Source: a virus. From it: a DNA stretch of 38,434 nucleotides. The stretch spans positions 1-38,434 of the IMG/VR virus record IMGVR_UViG_3300042430_000472, one strand, 5' to 3'. Below the pieces are notes generated by a model. That model saw only the letters and a program-made list of their open reading frames with translations, was not told the origin of the DNA and did no database searches. A program made the translations under genes and the position numbers. Positions 8,493-16,942 of the stretch are shown in pieces (the first letter of the stretch is position 1; each line of letters opens with the position of its first letter).

Positions 8493-9850
8493 TGGCTAAT
8501 ACACTGAGAATCAAACGTAGGGCAAGTGGCGGTGCTGGAGCGCCAGCCAGCCTACAGAATGCTGAATTAGCCTTTAACGAAGTTGATAACGTACTTTACT
8601 ACGGTAAGGGAACTGGCGGCGCTGGCGGATCAGCGACAACTGTTGAAGCCATCGGTGGTAGCGGTGCTTATGTCGCACTTACTGGCGCTCAGACCATTGC
8701 TGGGGTTAAAACCTTTTCCAGCACTATTGCTGGGTCGATTAACGGTAACGCCAACACCGCGACAACTCTTGCCACTGCGCGAAACCTGTCTCTCACTGGT
8801 GATGCAACTGCGACCCTAAGCGGATTTAATGGTTCCGCCAACGTCAGCGCAACTCTTACACTGGCCACCTCTGGCGTAACTGCATCAACTTACGGCGCAT
8901 CAACTGCTGTTGGTCAATTTACGGTAGATGCAAAGGGTCGGATTACCGCAGCTTCGGCAGTCAACATTGCCTTTCCTGTAACTTCGGTAAACGGCTCAAC
9001 TGGAGCAGTTACTCTTACAACTAGCAATGTCGCTGAAGGCACAAACCTTTACTACACGGACACTCGCGTCAGGGCTAACCGCCTTGACCAAATGGCAGCG
9101 CCAACGGCAGCAGTAAGCCTTAATAGCCAACGCATCACAAACCTTGCAGAGCCAAGCGCATCGACTGACGCTGCAACTAAGAACTATGTTGATAGCGTAG
9201 CGCAGGGCTTGGATGTTAAGACATCTGTTGTTGCGGCCACAACTGCGAACATCACGCTCACTGCGCCACAAACCATTGACGGCATTTCTGTCATTGCCGG
9301 TGACCGTGTTCTGGTTAAGAACCAAACAACTGCTTCTGCCAACGGTATTTATGTTGTTGCGGCTGGCGCTTGGACACGATCCGTTGACGCCGATACTTGG
9401 GCTGAATTAATCAGCGCATTTGTGTTTGTTGAGCGCGGCACGATCAACGCAGATACTGGTTATGTTTGCACAGTCGATCCGGGCGGTACGCTTAACTCAA
9501 CTAACGTCACATTTGCTCAATTCTCTGGCGCTGGCACATATGTTGCTGGCAACGGTCTTGCGCTTACAGGTAACTCGTTCAGCGTTACTGGCACTTCCAA
9601 CCGCATTTCGGTTAATGGCTCAGGCGTTGACATTGCTTCGACCTATGTTGGCCAAACATCAATCACCACGCTTGGAACGATTGGAACCGGAACGTGGAAT
9701 GGCTCGACCATTGGCATCGCTTATGGCGGCATTGGTCTGACAACTGCTGTTAATGGCTTGTTGAAGGGCAACGGATCAGCTTATTCGGTGGCCGTTGCTG
9801 GAACTGATTATCTTGATCCAAACAGCACGATTGACGGCGGCACATTCTAA
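8492..9850 (+). CDS. tail fibre with Mtd-N-like domain
   Basis: A 452-residue Thr/Ala/Ser/Gly-rich fibre. The N-terminal 50 residues (LRIKRRASGG then LQNAELAFNEVDNVLYYG) resemble the major tropism determinant N-terminal domain, which attaches fibres to the tail. The body contains fibre repeats such as VTSVNGSTGAVTLTTSNVAE, YYTDTRVRANRLDQM and a region ITLTAPQTIDGISVIAGDRV seen in many phage fibres. It ends in STIDGGTF. No reverse transcriptase or variable-repeat pair is present, so the Mtd-like domain does not signal a diversity-generating element. Confidence 0.75.
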   Translation: MANTLRIKRRASGGAGAPASLQNAELAFNEVDNVLYYGKGTGGAGGSATTVEAIGGSGAYVALTGAQTIAGVKTFSSTIAGSINGNANTATTLATARNLSLTGDATATLSGFNGSANVSATLTLATSGVTASTYGASTAVGQFTVDAKGRITAASAVNIAFPVTSVNGSTGAVTLTTSNVAEGTNLYYTDTRVRANRLDQMAAPTAAVSLNSQRITNLAEPSASTDAATKNYVDSVAQGLDVKTSVVAATTANITLTAPQTIDGISVIAGDRVLVKNQTTASANGIYVVAAGAWTRSVDADTWAELISAFVFVERGTINADTGYVCTVDPGGTLNSTNVTFAQFSGAGTYVAGNGLALTGNSFSVTGTSNRISVNGSGVDIASTYVGQTSITTLGTIGTGTWNGSTIGIAYGGIGLTTAVNGLLKGNGSAYSVAVAGTDYLDPNSTIDGGTF

Positions 9851-9890
9851 AAAATACCACCCAGCTATATAGCAGATAAGGGAAAGCCAC

Positions 9891-12800
9891 ATGGCAAATA
9901 AGGTAAAGATCAAAAGGTCGGCAGTATCTGGGAAAGTCCCATTGGCTGCCGATCTTGAGCTTGGCGAACTTGCGATTAATACGTTCGACGGCAAGCTTTA
10001 CACCAAGAAAGACAATGGCACGGCGTCCGTTATTGAGATCGGCGCTAGTGGTGGTGGATCAGGGACGGTAACATCTGTAGCTGCTTCTGGCGGCACTACT
10101 GGTCTGACGTTCACCGGATCACCAATCACTACAACCGGCACTTTGACGCTTGGCGGCACTCTGGCTGTAGCTAATGGTGGCACGGGTGCGACTACCGCAA
10201 CTACCGCCCGTTCAAACCTTGGCGCTGCCGCATCTGGCGCTAATGCTGACATTACATCAATGACAGCCATTACAGGCGGAATCTCATCGCCTGACTTTGT
10301 GCAGTTTGATACCACGGCGACTGTCACCCCTGCCGCTGGACGCCTATATTTCAACGACGGTGAAGGTGGTCTGTCCTACATGCTCAAGGGCGGCAATGTC
10401 GTTCAAGAGGTAGGGCAATCGCAACAAGTGCTGGTTTATAACGGCACAGGCGCGACCTTGAATAAAGGCCAGGTGGTTTACAGCAATGGCGCACAGGGCC
10501 AACGCCCTACGGTTGCGCTTGCATTGGCCACAAGTGACGCGACATCTGCGCGAACGCTTGGTATTGTCGCTGAGAGCATTGCTAATGGCGCAGAGGGCTG
10601 GGTCACTAGCCTTGGCATCATTGAGAATATCGACACATCGGCATTTACTGCTGGCGCACAGCTTTATCTGTCAGGATCGACTGCTGGTGGTTTGACCGCA
10701 ACTAAGCCTGTTGCTCCGATCCACATGGTCTATGTTGCGCGTTGTATCAAAAGCAATGCTTCATCTGGCCGTCTGTTTGTTACTGTTCAAAACGGCTATG
10801 AGCTTGATGAACTTCACGATGTTTCTGCTGTATCTCCAGCAAACAATGACGGCATATTTTATAACACATCAACAAGCTTGTGGGAAAAGAAGTCGATTGT
10901 AACGGCGCTTGGTTATACGCCATATAATGCCACAAACCCAAGCGGCTATATTACGAGCAGTGGTTCAATTACTGGCAACGCATCTACGGCGACAACGCTG
11001 CAAACTGCGCGGACGCTTACTATCGGCAGCACTGGCAAGACCTTTAATGGCTCTGCTAACGTGGCTTGGACTACATCTGAAATTGGCGCTGAATTTCAGC
11101 AAACTTTAGGTATCCCACGCAACAACTTAGGCGACCCCACAGTCCGTGAAGCGGCACTATTTGACGCGCAGTTTACCAACAAAACTGAACTTTATGACAT
11201 AAATAACCTATGGTTTGAAACCTCCGCAGACAACGTAACTTGGACGGCGCTTGCTGGTGTTACGGATACCATGAAGCGGGCATTCCTAACTGGAGATGCT
11301 GGCACTGTCATTAACATTGCATATGGCACGGCCTACTTCCGCATTCGCATGAGGGCAACGAGCTACGTTTATCTTAATGCGCTTTATGCTTATTGGTCCG
11401 GCCAAGGACATAGCACGCAAGTGCAAATGTTTAAAAAACATGATAGCGGCGCGTGGACGCAGCACACGAACTCAACCGCCCTTGTTAACTCATGGCCTGG
11501 TCATTTATACTTACCTTTCAGCACGATACCATGGAACTCTACCGCTACACTTGGCACTCACTGGCATGAAATATATGCCTTGTTCATTCCAACTTGGAAC
11601 GCGACTTATCCCACCAACAGCATCGCTCTTTATCGCGGTCAATTTTGGGGTGGCTATCCTTCTGGAAAGCGCAATATATACAGCACTAATGAATTGGGCG
11701 GCGTCACCTTCCCTAACACGGTCACTGCCACAGGTATTACAGGGCCGCTAACGGGCAACGCGACTACCGCTACTACCCTGCAAACGGCTCGCACAATCAA
11801 CGGCGTATCCTTTAACGGTTCTGCCGACATAACAGTTGCGGATGGAACAAAGTTGCCTCTTTCTGGCGGCACCATGACTGGAGCCATTACGTTTGCTGGC
11901 GCACAGACATGGCCTACATTCAACCAAAACACCACAGGCACAGCAGCAAACGTCACTGGAACTGTGGCTATAGCAAATGGCGGAACAGGATCGACGACTG
12001 CGGGTGCTGCCCGTACAGCCCTTGGCGCGACCACCATCGGCGCAAATGTTTTCACGCTAACTAACCCAAGCGCAATTACGTTTCCACGCTTCAACGCTGA
12101 CAATACTGTGTCCGCTCTGGATGCAGCGACTTTCCGTTCAGCTATCGGTGCTGGAACTAGCTCTACTACAGGCACGGTCACATCAGTTGGTGGAACAGGG
12201 ACTGTAAATGGCCTGACGCTTACTGGTAGTGTCACAACATCTGGAAACTTGACCCTTGGCGGTACGCTTTCTGGCATTAACCTTGCAACACAGGTTACAG
12301 GGACACTGCCTGTTGCTAATGGCGGCACTGGCGCTGCCACGCTTGCAGCTAACAACGTCTTGCTGGGCAATGGTACAAGCACAATCCAAGCTGTTGCTCC
12401 TGGTACTTCAGGCAATGTTCTTACCAGTAATGGCACAACATGGGTATCTTCTGCTGCGGCTGGCGGATCGGTGGCTTACCCACAGAACATCCAAAGCGGC
12501 AACTACACGCTCGTTCTGGCTGACGCTGGTAAGCACATCTATTCCGCCAACACTGGCGCACAGACCCTTACAATCCCAACGAATGCGTCGGTGGCGTTTC
12601 CTGTCGGCTCGTTGATTACGATTGTGAACATGGGTTCCAATAAAATCTTATTATCAGCTTCTGGTGTGTCGGTTATTCCTAACGGCAGTATCACTGCCTT
12701 ACCATCGGCGCAGATACCATCTGGAACATCGGTTCAGTTATTAAAGACGGCTACTAATACTTGGAACGCAACCTTTGGCACTGTTGCTGCCAATACAGTA

Positions 12801-13580
12801 ACCGCAAGCTACCTCGTCATTGCTGGCGGCGCTAGTGGTGGTCGGAGTAACGGTGGCGGTGGTGGTGCTGGCGGATACCTTGAAAGCACGACAACACTAA
12901 GCGCAGGAACTACTTACACCATAACCGTCGGCGGTGGAGGCGCGGCTGTTTCGACCGCAACTCTAAGGGGTAACGACGGCAACAGTTCCTCGCTGTCTGG
13001 CACTGGGGTAAGCGTAACAACAACTGGCGGTGGTGGTGGCGGCTCACAAGGCGGGACTGCGGCAGGACGCAACGGTGGTTCTGGCGGTGGTGGTGCTTAC
13101 CCAAGCGGCGCGGGTGGAACACCTACATCTGTTCAAGGTTTTGCTGGCGGCTTAGGCGCGACTGCAAGCGGAAATGGTGGTGGCGGCGGCGGTGCGAACG
13201 GTGTAGGTAGGGCTGCGGATGCGGCAAGCCTCCCATGTTGGGGTGGTGGCGGCAAATCTTCTTCAATTACAGGAACGGCAGTATCACGCGGCGGTGGCGG
13301 GGGTGGCGGTGGTCTTGACAGGTCCGGCGCTGGCACAAGTGGCGGAGGCAATGGGGCCTATACTTCCAATGCAGAAGCCGGAACAGCCAACACTGGCGGA
13401 GGTGGTGGCGGCGGAAGCAGTGGCCTTGGCACAAGTAGCGGCGCTGGCGGCTCTGGTGTTGTCATCCTTTCAATCCCGACTGCCGAATATTCTGGTGTAA
13501 CAACTGGTTCTCCAACGGTTACGACAAGCGGCTCTAACACAATTCTGCAATTCAATTCATCGGGAAGCTACACAGCATGA
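9891..13580 (+). CDS. long tail fibre with Gly-rich adhesin tip
   Basis: A 1229-residue fibre with a strong ribosome site (AAGGGA). The N-terminus (KVKIKRSAVSG, LELGELAINTFDGKLYTKK) is a second Mtd-N-like attachment domain, related to that of the gene before. The shaft carries repeated TLGGTLAVANGGTGATTA-type blocks (at about residues 85, 695 and 810) and a carbohydrate-binding-like insertion near 405-590. The last 250 residues (from about 975, SYLVIAGGASGG) are extremely Gly-rich, with GGGGGAGGY and AGGSGVVILSIP, the pattern of Gly-rich phage adhesins that fold as packed polyglycine-II helices. It is the probable receptor-binding fibre. Its stop overlaps the next start (ATGA). Confidence 0.78.
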   Translation: MANKVKIKRSAVSGKVPLAADLELGELAINTFDGKLYTKKDNGTASVIEIGASGGGSGTVTSVAASGGTTGLTFTGSPITTTGTLTLGGTLAVANGGTGATTATTARSNLGAAASGANADITSMTAITGGISSPDFVQFDTTATVTPAAGRLYFNDGEGGLSYMLKGGNVVQEVGQSQQVLVYNGTGATLNKGQVVYSNGAQGQRPTVALALATSDATSARTLGIVAESIANGAEGWVTSLGIIENIDTSAFTAGAQLYLSGSTAGGLTATKPVAPIHMVYVARCIKSNASSGRLFVTVQNGYELDELHDVSAVSPANNDGIFYNTSTSLWEKKSIVTALGYTPYNATNPSGYITSSGSITGNASTATTLQTARTLTIGSTGKTFNGSANVAWTTSEIGAEFQQTLGIPRNNLGDPTVREAALFDAQFTNKTELYDINNLWFETSADNVTWTALAGVTDTMKRAFLTGDAGTVINIAYGTAYFRIRMRATSYVYLNALYAYWSGQGHSTQVQMFKKHDSGAWTQHTNSTALVNSWPGHLYLPFSTIPWNSTATLGTHWHEIYALFIPTWNATYPTNSIALYRGQFWGGYPSGKRNIYSTNELGGVTFPNTVTATGITGPLTGNATTATTLQTARTINGVSFNGSADITVADGTKLPLSGGTMTGAITFAGAQTWPTFNQNTTGTAANVTGTVAIANGGTGSTTAGAARTALGATTIGANVFTLTNPSAITFPRFNADNTVSALDAATFRSAIGAGTSSTTGTVTSVGGTGTVNGLTLTGSVTTSGNLTLGGTLSGINLATQVTGTLPVANGGTGAATLAANNVLLGNGTSTIQAVAPGTSGNVLTSNGTTWVSSAAAGGSVAYPQNIQSGNYTLVLADAGKHIYSANTGAQTLTIPTNASVAFPVGSLITIVNMGSNKILLSASGVSVIPNGSITALPSAQIPSGTSVQLLKTATNTWNATFGTVAANTVTASYLVIAGGASGGRSNGGGGGAGGYLESTTTLSAGTTYTITVGGGGAAVSTATLRGNDGNSSSLSGTGVSVTTTGGGGGGSQGGTAAGRNGGSGGGGAYPSGAGGTPTSVQGFAGGLGATASGNGGGGGGANGVGRAADAASLPCWGGGGKSSSITGTAVSRGGGGGGGGLDRSGAGTSGGGNGAYTSNAEAGTANTGGGGGGGSSGLGTSSGAGGSGVVILSIPTAEYSGVTTGSPTVTTSGSNTILQFNSSGSYTA

Positions 13581-13939
13581 GCCATTTTGCAAAAGTAGAA
13601 GGCGGCATCGTCACTGAAGTTCTGGTCATTGAGCAGGACGTTATCGATACAGGTTTGTTCGGTGATCCTGCGCTATTTGTGCAGACATCATACAACACCT
13701 ATGGCGGTCAGCATCCAGAAGGCCGTCCGCTGCGTATGAATTACGCTGGCGTCGGTTACACATACGACGCGGATCGTGATGCGTTTATTGCGCCACAGCC
13801 TTTCGCCTCATGGACGCTTAACGAAGACACTTGTCTTTGGGATGCGCCGTCACCGTATCCTACAGACGGCAAGCCGTATCAATGGGACGAAGCCACATTG
13901 GCTTGGGTAGAAATAACACTACCCAGCGAAGTCAAATAG
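13577..13939 (+). CDS. tail fibre-associated protein (possible fibre chaperone)
   Basis: A 120-residue protein coupled to the long fibre by an ATGA overlap. The sequence HFAKVEGGIVTEVLVIEQDV, then FVQTSYNTYGG and NYAGVGYTYDADRDAFI, is a family I recognise from many aquatic phages, always beside tail fibre genes. It may be a fibre assembly chaperone or a fibre-tip domain encoded separately. Trp and Tyr are abundant in the second half (PYQWDEATLAWVEI). Function is inferred from place. Confidence 0.6.
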   Translation: MSHFAKVEGGIVTEVLVIEQDVIDTGLFGDPALFVQTSYNTYGGQHPEGRPLRMNYAGVGYTYDADRDAFIAPQPFASWTLNEDTCLWDAPSPYPTDGKPYQWDEATLAWVEITLPSEVK

Positions 13940-13982
13940 TGTTAAATAATTTTTCAAACATACCTCTATCTTGGGGCATACA

Positions 13983-14183
13983 ATGAGCGTTCATTCAATA
14001 CTTAATCACTTGGGGGACAACGTGAAGCATATCGCTGATGGTTTAGCCGTAGCGGCTGCTTTTGGTACTTTGGTGCAGTTCCTGCCACCATTGGCTTCCC
14101 TTTTGACGATAGTTTGGATGTCACTTAGAATTTATGATTGGCTGGAAGCAAGGTTCTCAGGGGGACACTTGCCAAGAGATTAG
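13983..14183 (+). CDS. small membrane protein, holin candidate
   Basis: A 66-residue protein. ATG at 13983 is preferred over an in-frame TTG 12 bases upstream; TTGGGG lies just before it. A hydrophobic region covers about residues 20-52 (LAVAAAFGTLVQFLPPLASL then LTIVWMSLRIYDWLEARF), perhaps two short helices around a Pro-Pro turn. Similar small proteins with LPP and RIYE/D-W near the end are found before lysis genes in other phages. It may be the holin that triggers lysis, but a second two-helix candidate lies next to the endolysin, so this one could be an antiholin or unrelated. Confidence 0.5.
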   Translation: MSVHSILNHLGDNVKHIADGLAVAAAFGTLVQFLPPLASLLTIVWMSLRIYDWLEARFSGGHLPRD

Positions 14184-14191
14184 GGTGTTTA

Positions 14192-15367
14192 ATGACTCCA
14201 TTAAAAATAGACGAGAACCTGTACCAATATTGTACGCCTCGTCAGAGGGAAACCCTTGAAGCCATAGATCGTCTTGGCAGTGCCAGGGCCGCGTCCGTTG
14301 AATTGGGCATGAACATTGGCGGCGCAAGCGAAACCTATCTTGCCGTCAAGAAAAAGGCGGCAAAGAAGGGATATGCCCCAGAGCATGACTTCACTCGGCC
14401 AGTGCCGGATGGATATGTAGCCAAGGGCGTCAGCACCTACTACAACAAGGAAGGCAAGCCAGCCGGACAATGGGTAAAGGCGTCACTAAGCCATCAGGCT
14501 CTGGTAGACGCCATGCGAGAGGCTATAGACGGCTTCAAGGACGAGATACTGCCAGCCAGTGTTATCGTCGCCCCAGAAGGCTCTGAGGAGCATCTGTGCA
14601 ATCTTTACACCTTCACTGATTACCACCTTGGCATGTTGGCGTGGCACAAAGAGGGCGGTAGCGATTGGAGTATTGCCATAGCTGAAAAAACGATTCTGGC
14701 TGCGCTGGTACAGATGGTCAATCAAAGCCCAAATGCACACACAGCAGTACTCAATATCCAGGGCGATTTTCTGCATACCGACGGCAAGACGCCTGTCACG
14801 CCAGCTTCAAAGCACGTTCTGGATGCTGATAGCCGATTCCCTAAGATACGCCGCTCCGCGATCCGGATTATCCGCTCACTGGTGGCGATCTGTTTGCAGC
14901 GCCATCAAGAGGTGCGCTTGATTATCGCTGAAGGCAATCATGACGAGGAAAGCGCAGGATGGCTGTCAGACCTGTTCGCTGTGCATTACGAAGAAGAGCC
15001 TCGCGTTACTGTCAATGACAGCGTGTTGCCATTCTATGTCTTTGAATGGGGCAGCACCATGCTGGGCATCCATCACGGCCATAAGGTCAAGAACGAGTCC
15101 CTCCCGCTGCTGTTTGCGGCACAGTTCCCGCAAGAGTGGGGCCGCACTACCCGGCGCGAGATACATTGCGGACATCGCCACCACAGGGACGAAAAAGAAT
15201 ATAACGGCGTAACGGTGGTGCAACATCCAACTCTAGCTGCTAGGGACGCTTACGCTGCCCGTGGCGGATGGATTGCGGATCGTGCCGCATGGGCTATAAC
15301 CTACCATAAGAAGTACGGCGCTGTAGGGCGTGTAATGATTACAACTGAAATGCTGGAGATAACATGA
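14192..15367 (+). CDS. calcineurin-like metallophosphoesterase with N-terminal HTH
   Basis: A 391-residue protein. All five motifs of the metallophosphoesterase fold are visible: D143-x-H145, G191-D192, G248-N249-H250-D251, H294-H295-G296-H297 and G327-H328-R329-H330. These ligate two metal ions and hydrolyse a phosphodiester. Residues about 10-55 (YCTPRQRETLEAIDRLGS) look like a helix-turn-helix, so the substrate may be DNA. Family members occur near lysis or packaging genes in many phages without a settled role. I chose ATG at 14192, after GATTAGGGTG, over a TTG 18 codons upstream inside the previous gene. ATGA overlap with the next gene. Confidence 0.8.
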   Translation: MTPLKIDENLYQYCTPRQRETLEAIDRLGSARAASVELGMNIGGASETYLAVKKKAAKKGYAPEHDFTRPVPDGYVAKGVSTYYNKEGKPAGQWVKASLSHQALVDAMREAIDGFKDEILPASVIVAPEGSEEHLCNLYTFTDYHLGMLAWHKEGGSDWSIAIAEKTILAALVQMVNQSPNAHTAVLNIQGDFLHTDGKTPVTPASKHVLDADSRFPKIRRSAIRIIRSLVAICLQRHQEVRLIIAEGNHDEESAGWLSDLFAVHYEEEPRVTVNDSVLPFYVFEWGSTMLGIHHGHKVKNESLPLLFAAQFPQEWGRTTRREIHCGHRHHRDEKEYNGVTVVQHPTLAARDAYAARGGWIADRAAWAITYHKKYGAVGRVMITTEMLEIT

Positions 15368-15579
15368 CTGACGCAATAAACCCACCGCACTACCAAGATC
15401 ACCCATCGGGCGTTGAGTGCATCCAGATCACGGAACATATGAATTTCTGCCTTGGCAATGCCATCAAATATATTTGGAGGGCAGGACTTAAAAATAATGC
15501 TATAGAGGACTTGAGAAAAGCGCGGTGGTATATTGACCGCGAGATAGCAAGGATAGATCATGAGCAATTTTCCGATTAA
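15364..15579 (+). CDS. DUF3310 protein
   Basis: A 71-residue protein with the DUF3310 signature: an N-terminal NPPHYQ, G-x-E-C-I-Q-I, then GNAIKYIWRAGLKN and DLRKARWYIDREI. In several phages this domain stands alone or is fused to nucleotide kinase-like proteins; its biochemical role is unsettled but it is tied to nucleotide metabolism. It is coupled upstream by ATGA and overlaps the start of the endolysin gene by 20 bases, so it is an odd early-type gene set in the late lysis cluster. Confidence 0.8.
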   Translation: MTDAINPPHYQDHPSGVECIQITEHMNFCLGNAIKYIWRAGLKNNAIEDLRKARWYIDREIARIDHEQFSD

Positions 15580-16024
15580 GCGCATTGTGGTCCACTGCAC
15601 CGCAACCCGTGAGGGCCAAGATGTAAGTGCGGCCACAATCAAGGGCTGGCATCTAAAGCAGGGCTGGTCGGATATTGGCTATCACTATGTGGTGCGGCTG
15701 GATGGCCGGGTCGAGAAAGGTCGCCCTGACACTGCCGTTGGTTCGCATGTAAAAGGCTGGAACAAGGGCAGCATCGCCATTGTTTATGTCGGCGGTTTGG
15801 ACAACGACGGTAAGGCCAAGGACACGCGGACGCCAGCGCAGAAGAAGGCGCTAAAGGAAATCATCACCCGCATGAGGGCGTTGCACAAGAACGCACCAGT
15901 TATGGGCCACCGCGATCTGTCGCCTGACAAGGATGGCGATGGCGTGGTCGAGAAGCATGAGTGGCTAAAGGAATGCCCCTGCTTCGATATGCCAGCGTGG
16001 TTTGCTCAGGGGATGCCAATATGA
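15560..16024 (+). CDS. endolysin, T7-lysozyme-type N-acetylmuramoyl-L-alanine amidase
   Basis: A 154-residue amidase_2 enzyme that cuts the amide bond between muramic acid and the peptide stem. Expected residues are present: Zn ligands H12 (IVVHCTA), H117 (VMGHRDLSPD) and C139 (KECPCFD), and catalytic Y41 (DIGYHYVV) and K137, matching Y46 and K128 of T7 lysozyme. Length matches T7 lysozyme (about 150). There is no signal peptide, so it needs a holin. It overlaps the next, two-helix membrane gene as ATGA. Confidence 0.9.
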   Translation: MSNFPIKRIVVHCTATREGQDVSAATIKGWHLKQGWSDIGYHYVVRLDGRVEKGRPDTAVGSHVKGWNKGSIAIVYVGGLDNDGKAKDTRTPAQKKALKEIITRMRALHKNAPVMGHRDLSPDKDGDGVVEKHEWLKECPCFDMPAWFAQGMPI

Positions 16025-16275
16025 TTAGCTTGCTGTGGACACCAAACGGACGCAGGGCCGCTGCATTTGGAGCCTTGCTTGGCGGCTGCGTCATTATGAC
16101 GATCTTCGCGGCTGTTGGCGTGTGGTTAGTGTCGGGAAACGCCGCGTACACCTTCTACCTAGCACTGGCTGCTCATGCGCAGATTATGCTTGGCCTGACT
16201 GCGTTTACTGCACTGTTTGTGAAAAGAAGCATAAAGGCTGGCAAAGATGGAATTGAGATAACTGATGCTAACTAA
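16021..16275 (+). CDS. two-helix membrane protein, likely holin
   Basis: An 84-residue protein starting at the ATG that overlaps the endolysin stop. Two clear membrane helices cover about residues 14-36 (FGALLGGCVIMTIFAAVGVW) and 41-65 (TFYLALAAHAQIMLGLTAFT). Both ends carry charges (KRSIKAGKDGIEITD at the C-terminus). Size, two helices and its position between endolysin and spanins fit a class II-like holin that opens the inner membrane for the amidase. It overlaps the Rz start by 11 bases. Confidence 0.65.
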   Translation: MISLLWTPNGRRAAAFGALLGGCVIMTIFAAVGVWLVSGNAAYTFYLALAAHAQIMLGLTAFTALFVKRSIKAGKDGIEITDAN

Positions 16276-16762
16276 ATTTGTTCCGTATCTAAAGTTCGCG
16301 CCATACGCAGGGATTGCCCTGTTCGCTATAATGGCCGCTGTGCAGTACGGCAACGCTCGGCACTGGCAGAAGCAATATGCTGCCTCTGAAAAGGTCGTGG
16401 CGCAGTATGAGGCCGCACAGGTCGCGGCCCAGGAATTAAACAAGGCAAAGGTCGCTCAGATCGAGCGCCAATATGCCGCCATATCAGAAAAGGCAGAATC
16501 CGATTATGAAAGACGTATTGCTGATAACCGCTTGGCTCTGTCTGAGTGGATGCGTAAACAAGCCAATAAAGGTAATACCGGAAGCACCGGAGCAAGCGAA
16601 GCCGCCCCAGTGTCCGGTAAAGTTGTGTCAGGAGCCGAAACGGCCATCGTTCCTGTTGCCGATCTCGAAATAGTCGCTGACGCCTACGCGCAGTTGGATG
16701 CGTTACGGGCTTGGGCGCTTGAGGTCGGTAAGGTTACGGACAATCTCCGCAGCCCTCTTTGA
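16265..16762 (+). CDS. i-spanin (Rz-like)
   Basis: A 165-residue protein with one N-terminal membrane helix at about residues 9-28 (KFAPYAGIALFAIMAAVQYG) followed by a long periplasmic coiled coil (about 33-100) rich in Ala, Gln, Glu and Lys. This is the Rz plan: an inner-membrane subunit that spans the periplasm and joins an outer-membrane lipoprotein to fuse the membranes at the last step of lysis. A complete Rz1-like frame is nested inside it. Its last 60 bases overlap the end of the leftward operon on the other strand. Confidence 0.82.
   Translation: MLTKFVPYLKFAPYAGIALFAIMAAVQYGNARHWQKQYAASEKVVAQYEAAQVAAQELNKAKVAQIERQYAAISEKAESDYERRIADNRLALSEWMRKQANKGNTGSTGASEAAPVSGKVVSGAETAIVPVADLEIVADAYAQLDALRAWALEVGKVTDNLRSPL
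16506..16673 (+). CDS. o-spanin (Rz1-like lipoprotein), embedded in Rz
   Basis: A 55-residue frame lying entirely inside the Rz gene in the +1 frame. The signal peptide MKDVLLITAWLCLSGC ends in a lipobox L13-S14-G15-C16, so the mature lipoprotein would be 40 residues, short and Pro-rich (VIPEAPEQAKPPQCP), as in lambda Rz1. It would sit in the outer membrane and bind Rz across the periplasm. The ATG is preceded by only a weak purine-rich region, so translation may be coupled to Rz. The embedded layout is known from lambda-like phages. Confidence 0.82.
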   Translation: MKDVLLITAWLCLSGCVNKPIKVIPEAPEQAKPPQCPVKLCQEPKRPSFLLPISK

Positions 16763-16942
16763 CGTTATGATTTGATAGGTATGCCACTGACCTTCACTCC
16801 ATAACAAGTTTCCGCTTGTCTTGGCGTCATCCTCTAACGCCTTGGCTGCTGCTTCTATGCCAGCGTCATAACCTGACTGCCATTCGGTGGCAGTTTCATT
16901 GGTCAGTTGCTCTATTGATTGGCGCAATCGCTCATTAATCAT
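16703..16942 (-). CDS. small protein, unknown (last gene of leftward operon)
   Basis: A 79-residue protein, ATG chosen because it overlaps the previous stop as ATGA. It opens with INERLRQSIEQLTNETATEW and contains YDAGIEAAAKALEDDAK, a pattern of helical small phage proteins. No catalytic motif is seen. Its 3' end overlaps the Rz gene by 60 bases in convergent orientation, so transcripts from the two sides are complementary there. Function unknown. Confidence 0.55.
   Translation of the reverse strand: MINERLRQSIEQLTNETATEWQSGYDAGIEAAAKALEDDAKTSGNLLWSEGQWHTYQIITSKRAAEIVRNLTDLKRPSP

Noticed and set aside
11654-12436. 260-codon minus-strand frame, Val/Pro-rich
   Set aside because: Antisense to the Thr/Ala/Gly-rich long fibre; composition mirrors the repeat codons and there is no ribosome site.
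8492-13580. Diversity-generating retroelement
   Set aside because: Mtd-N-like fibre domains suggested one, but no reverse transcriptase, template repeat or Avd gene is present.
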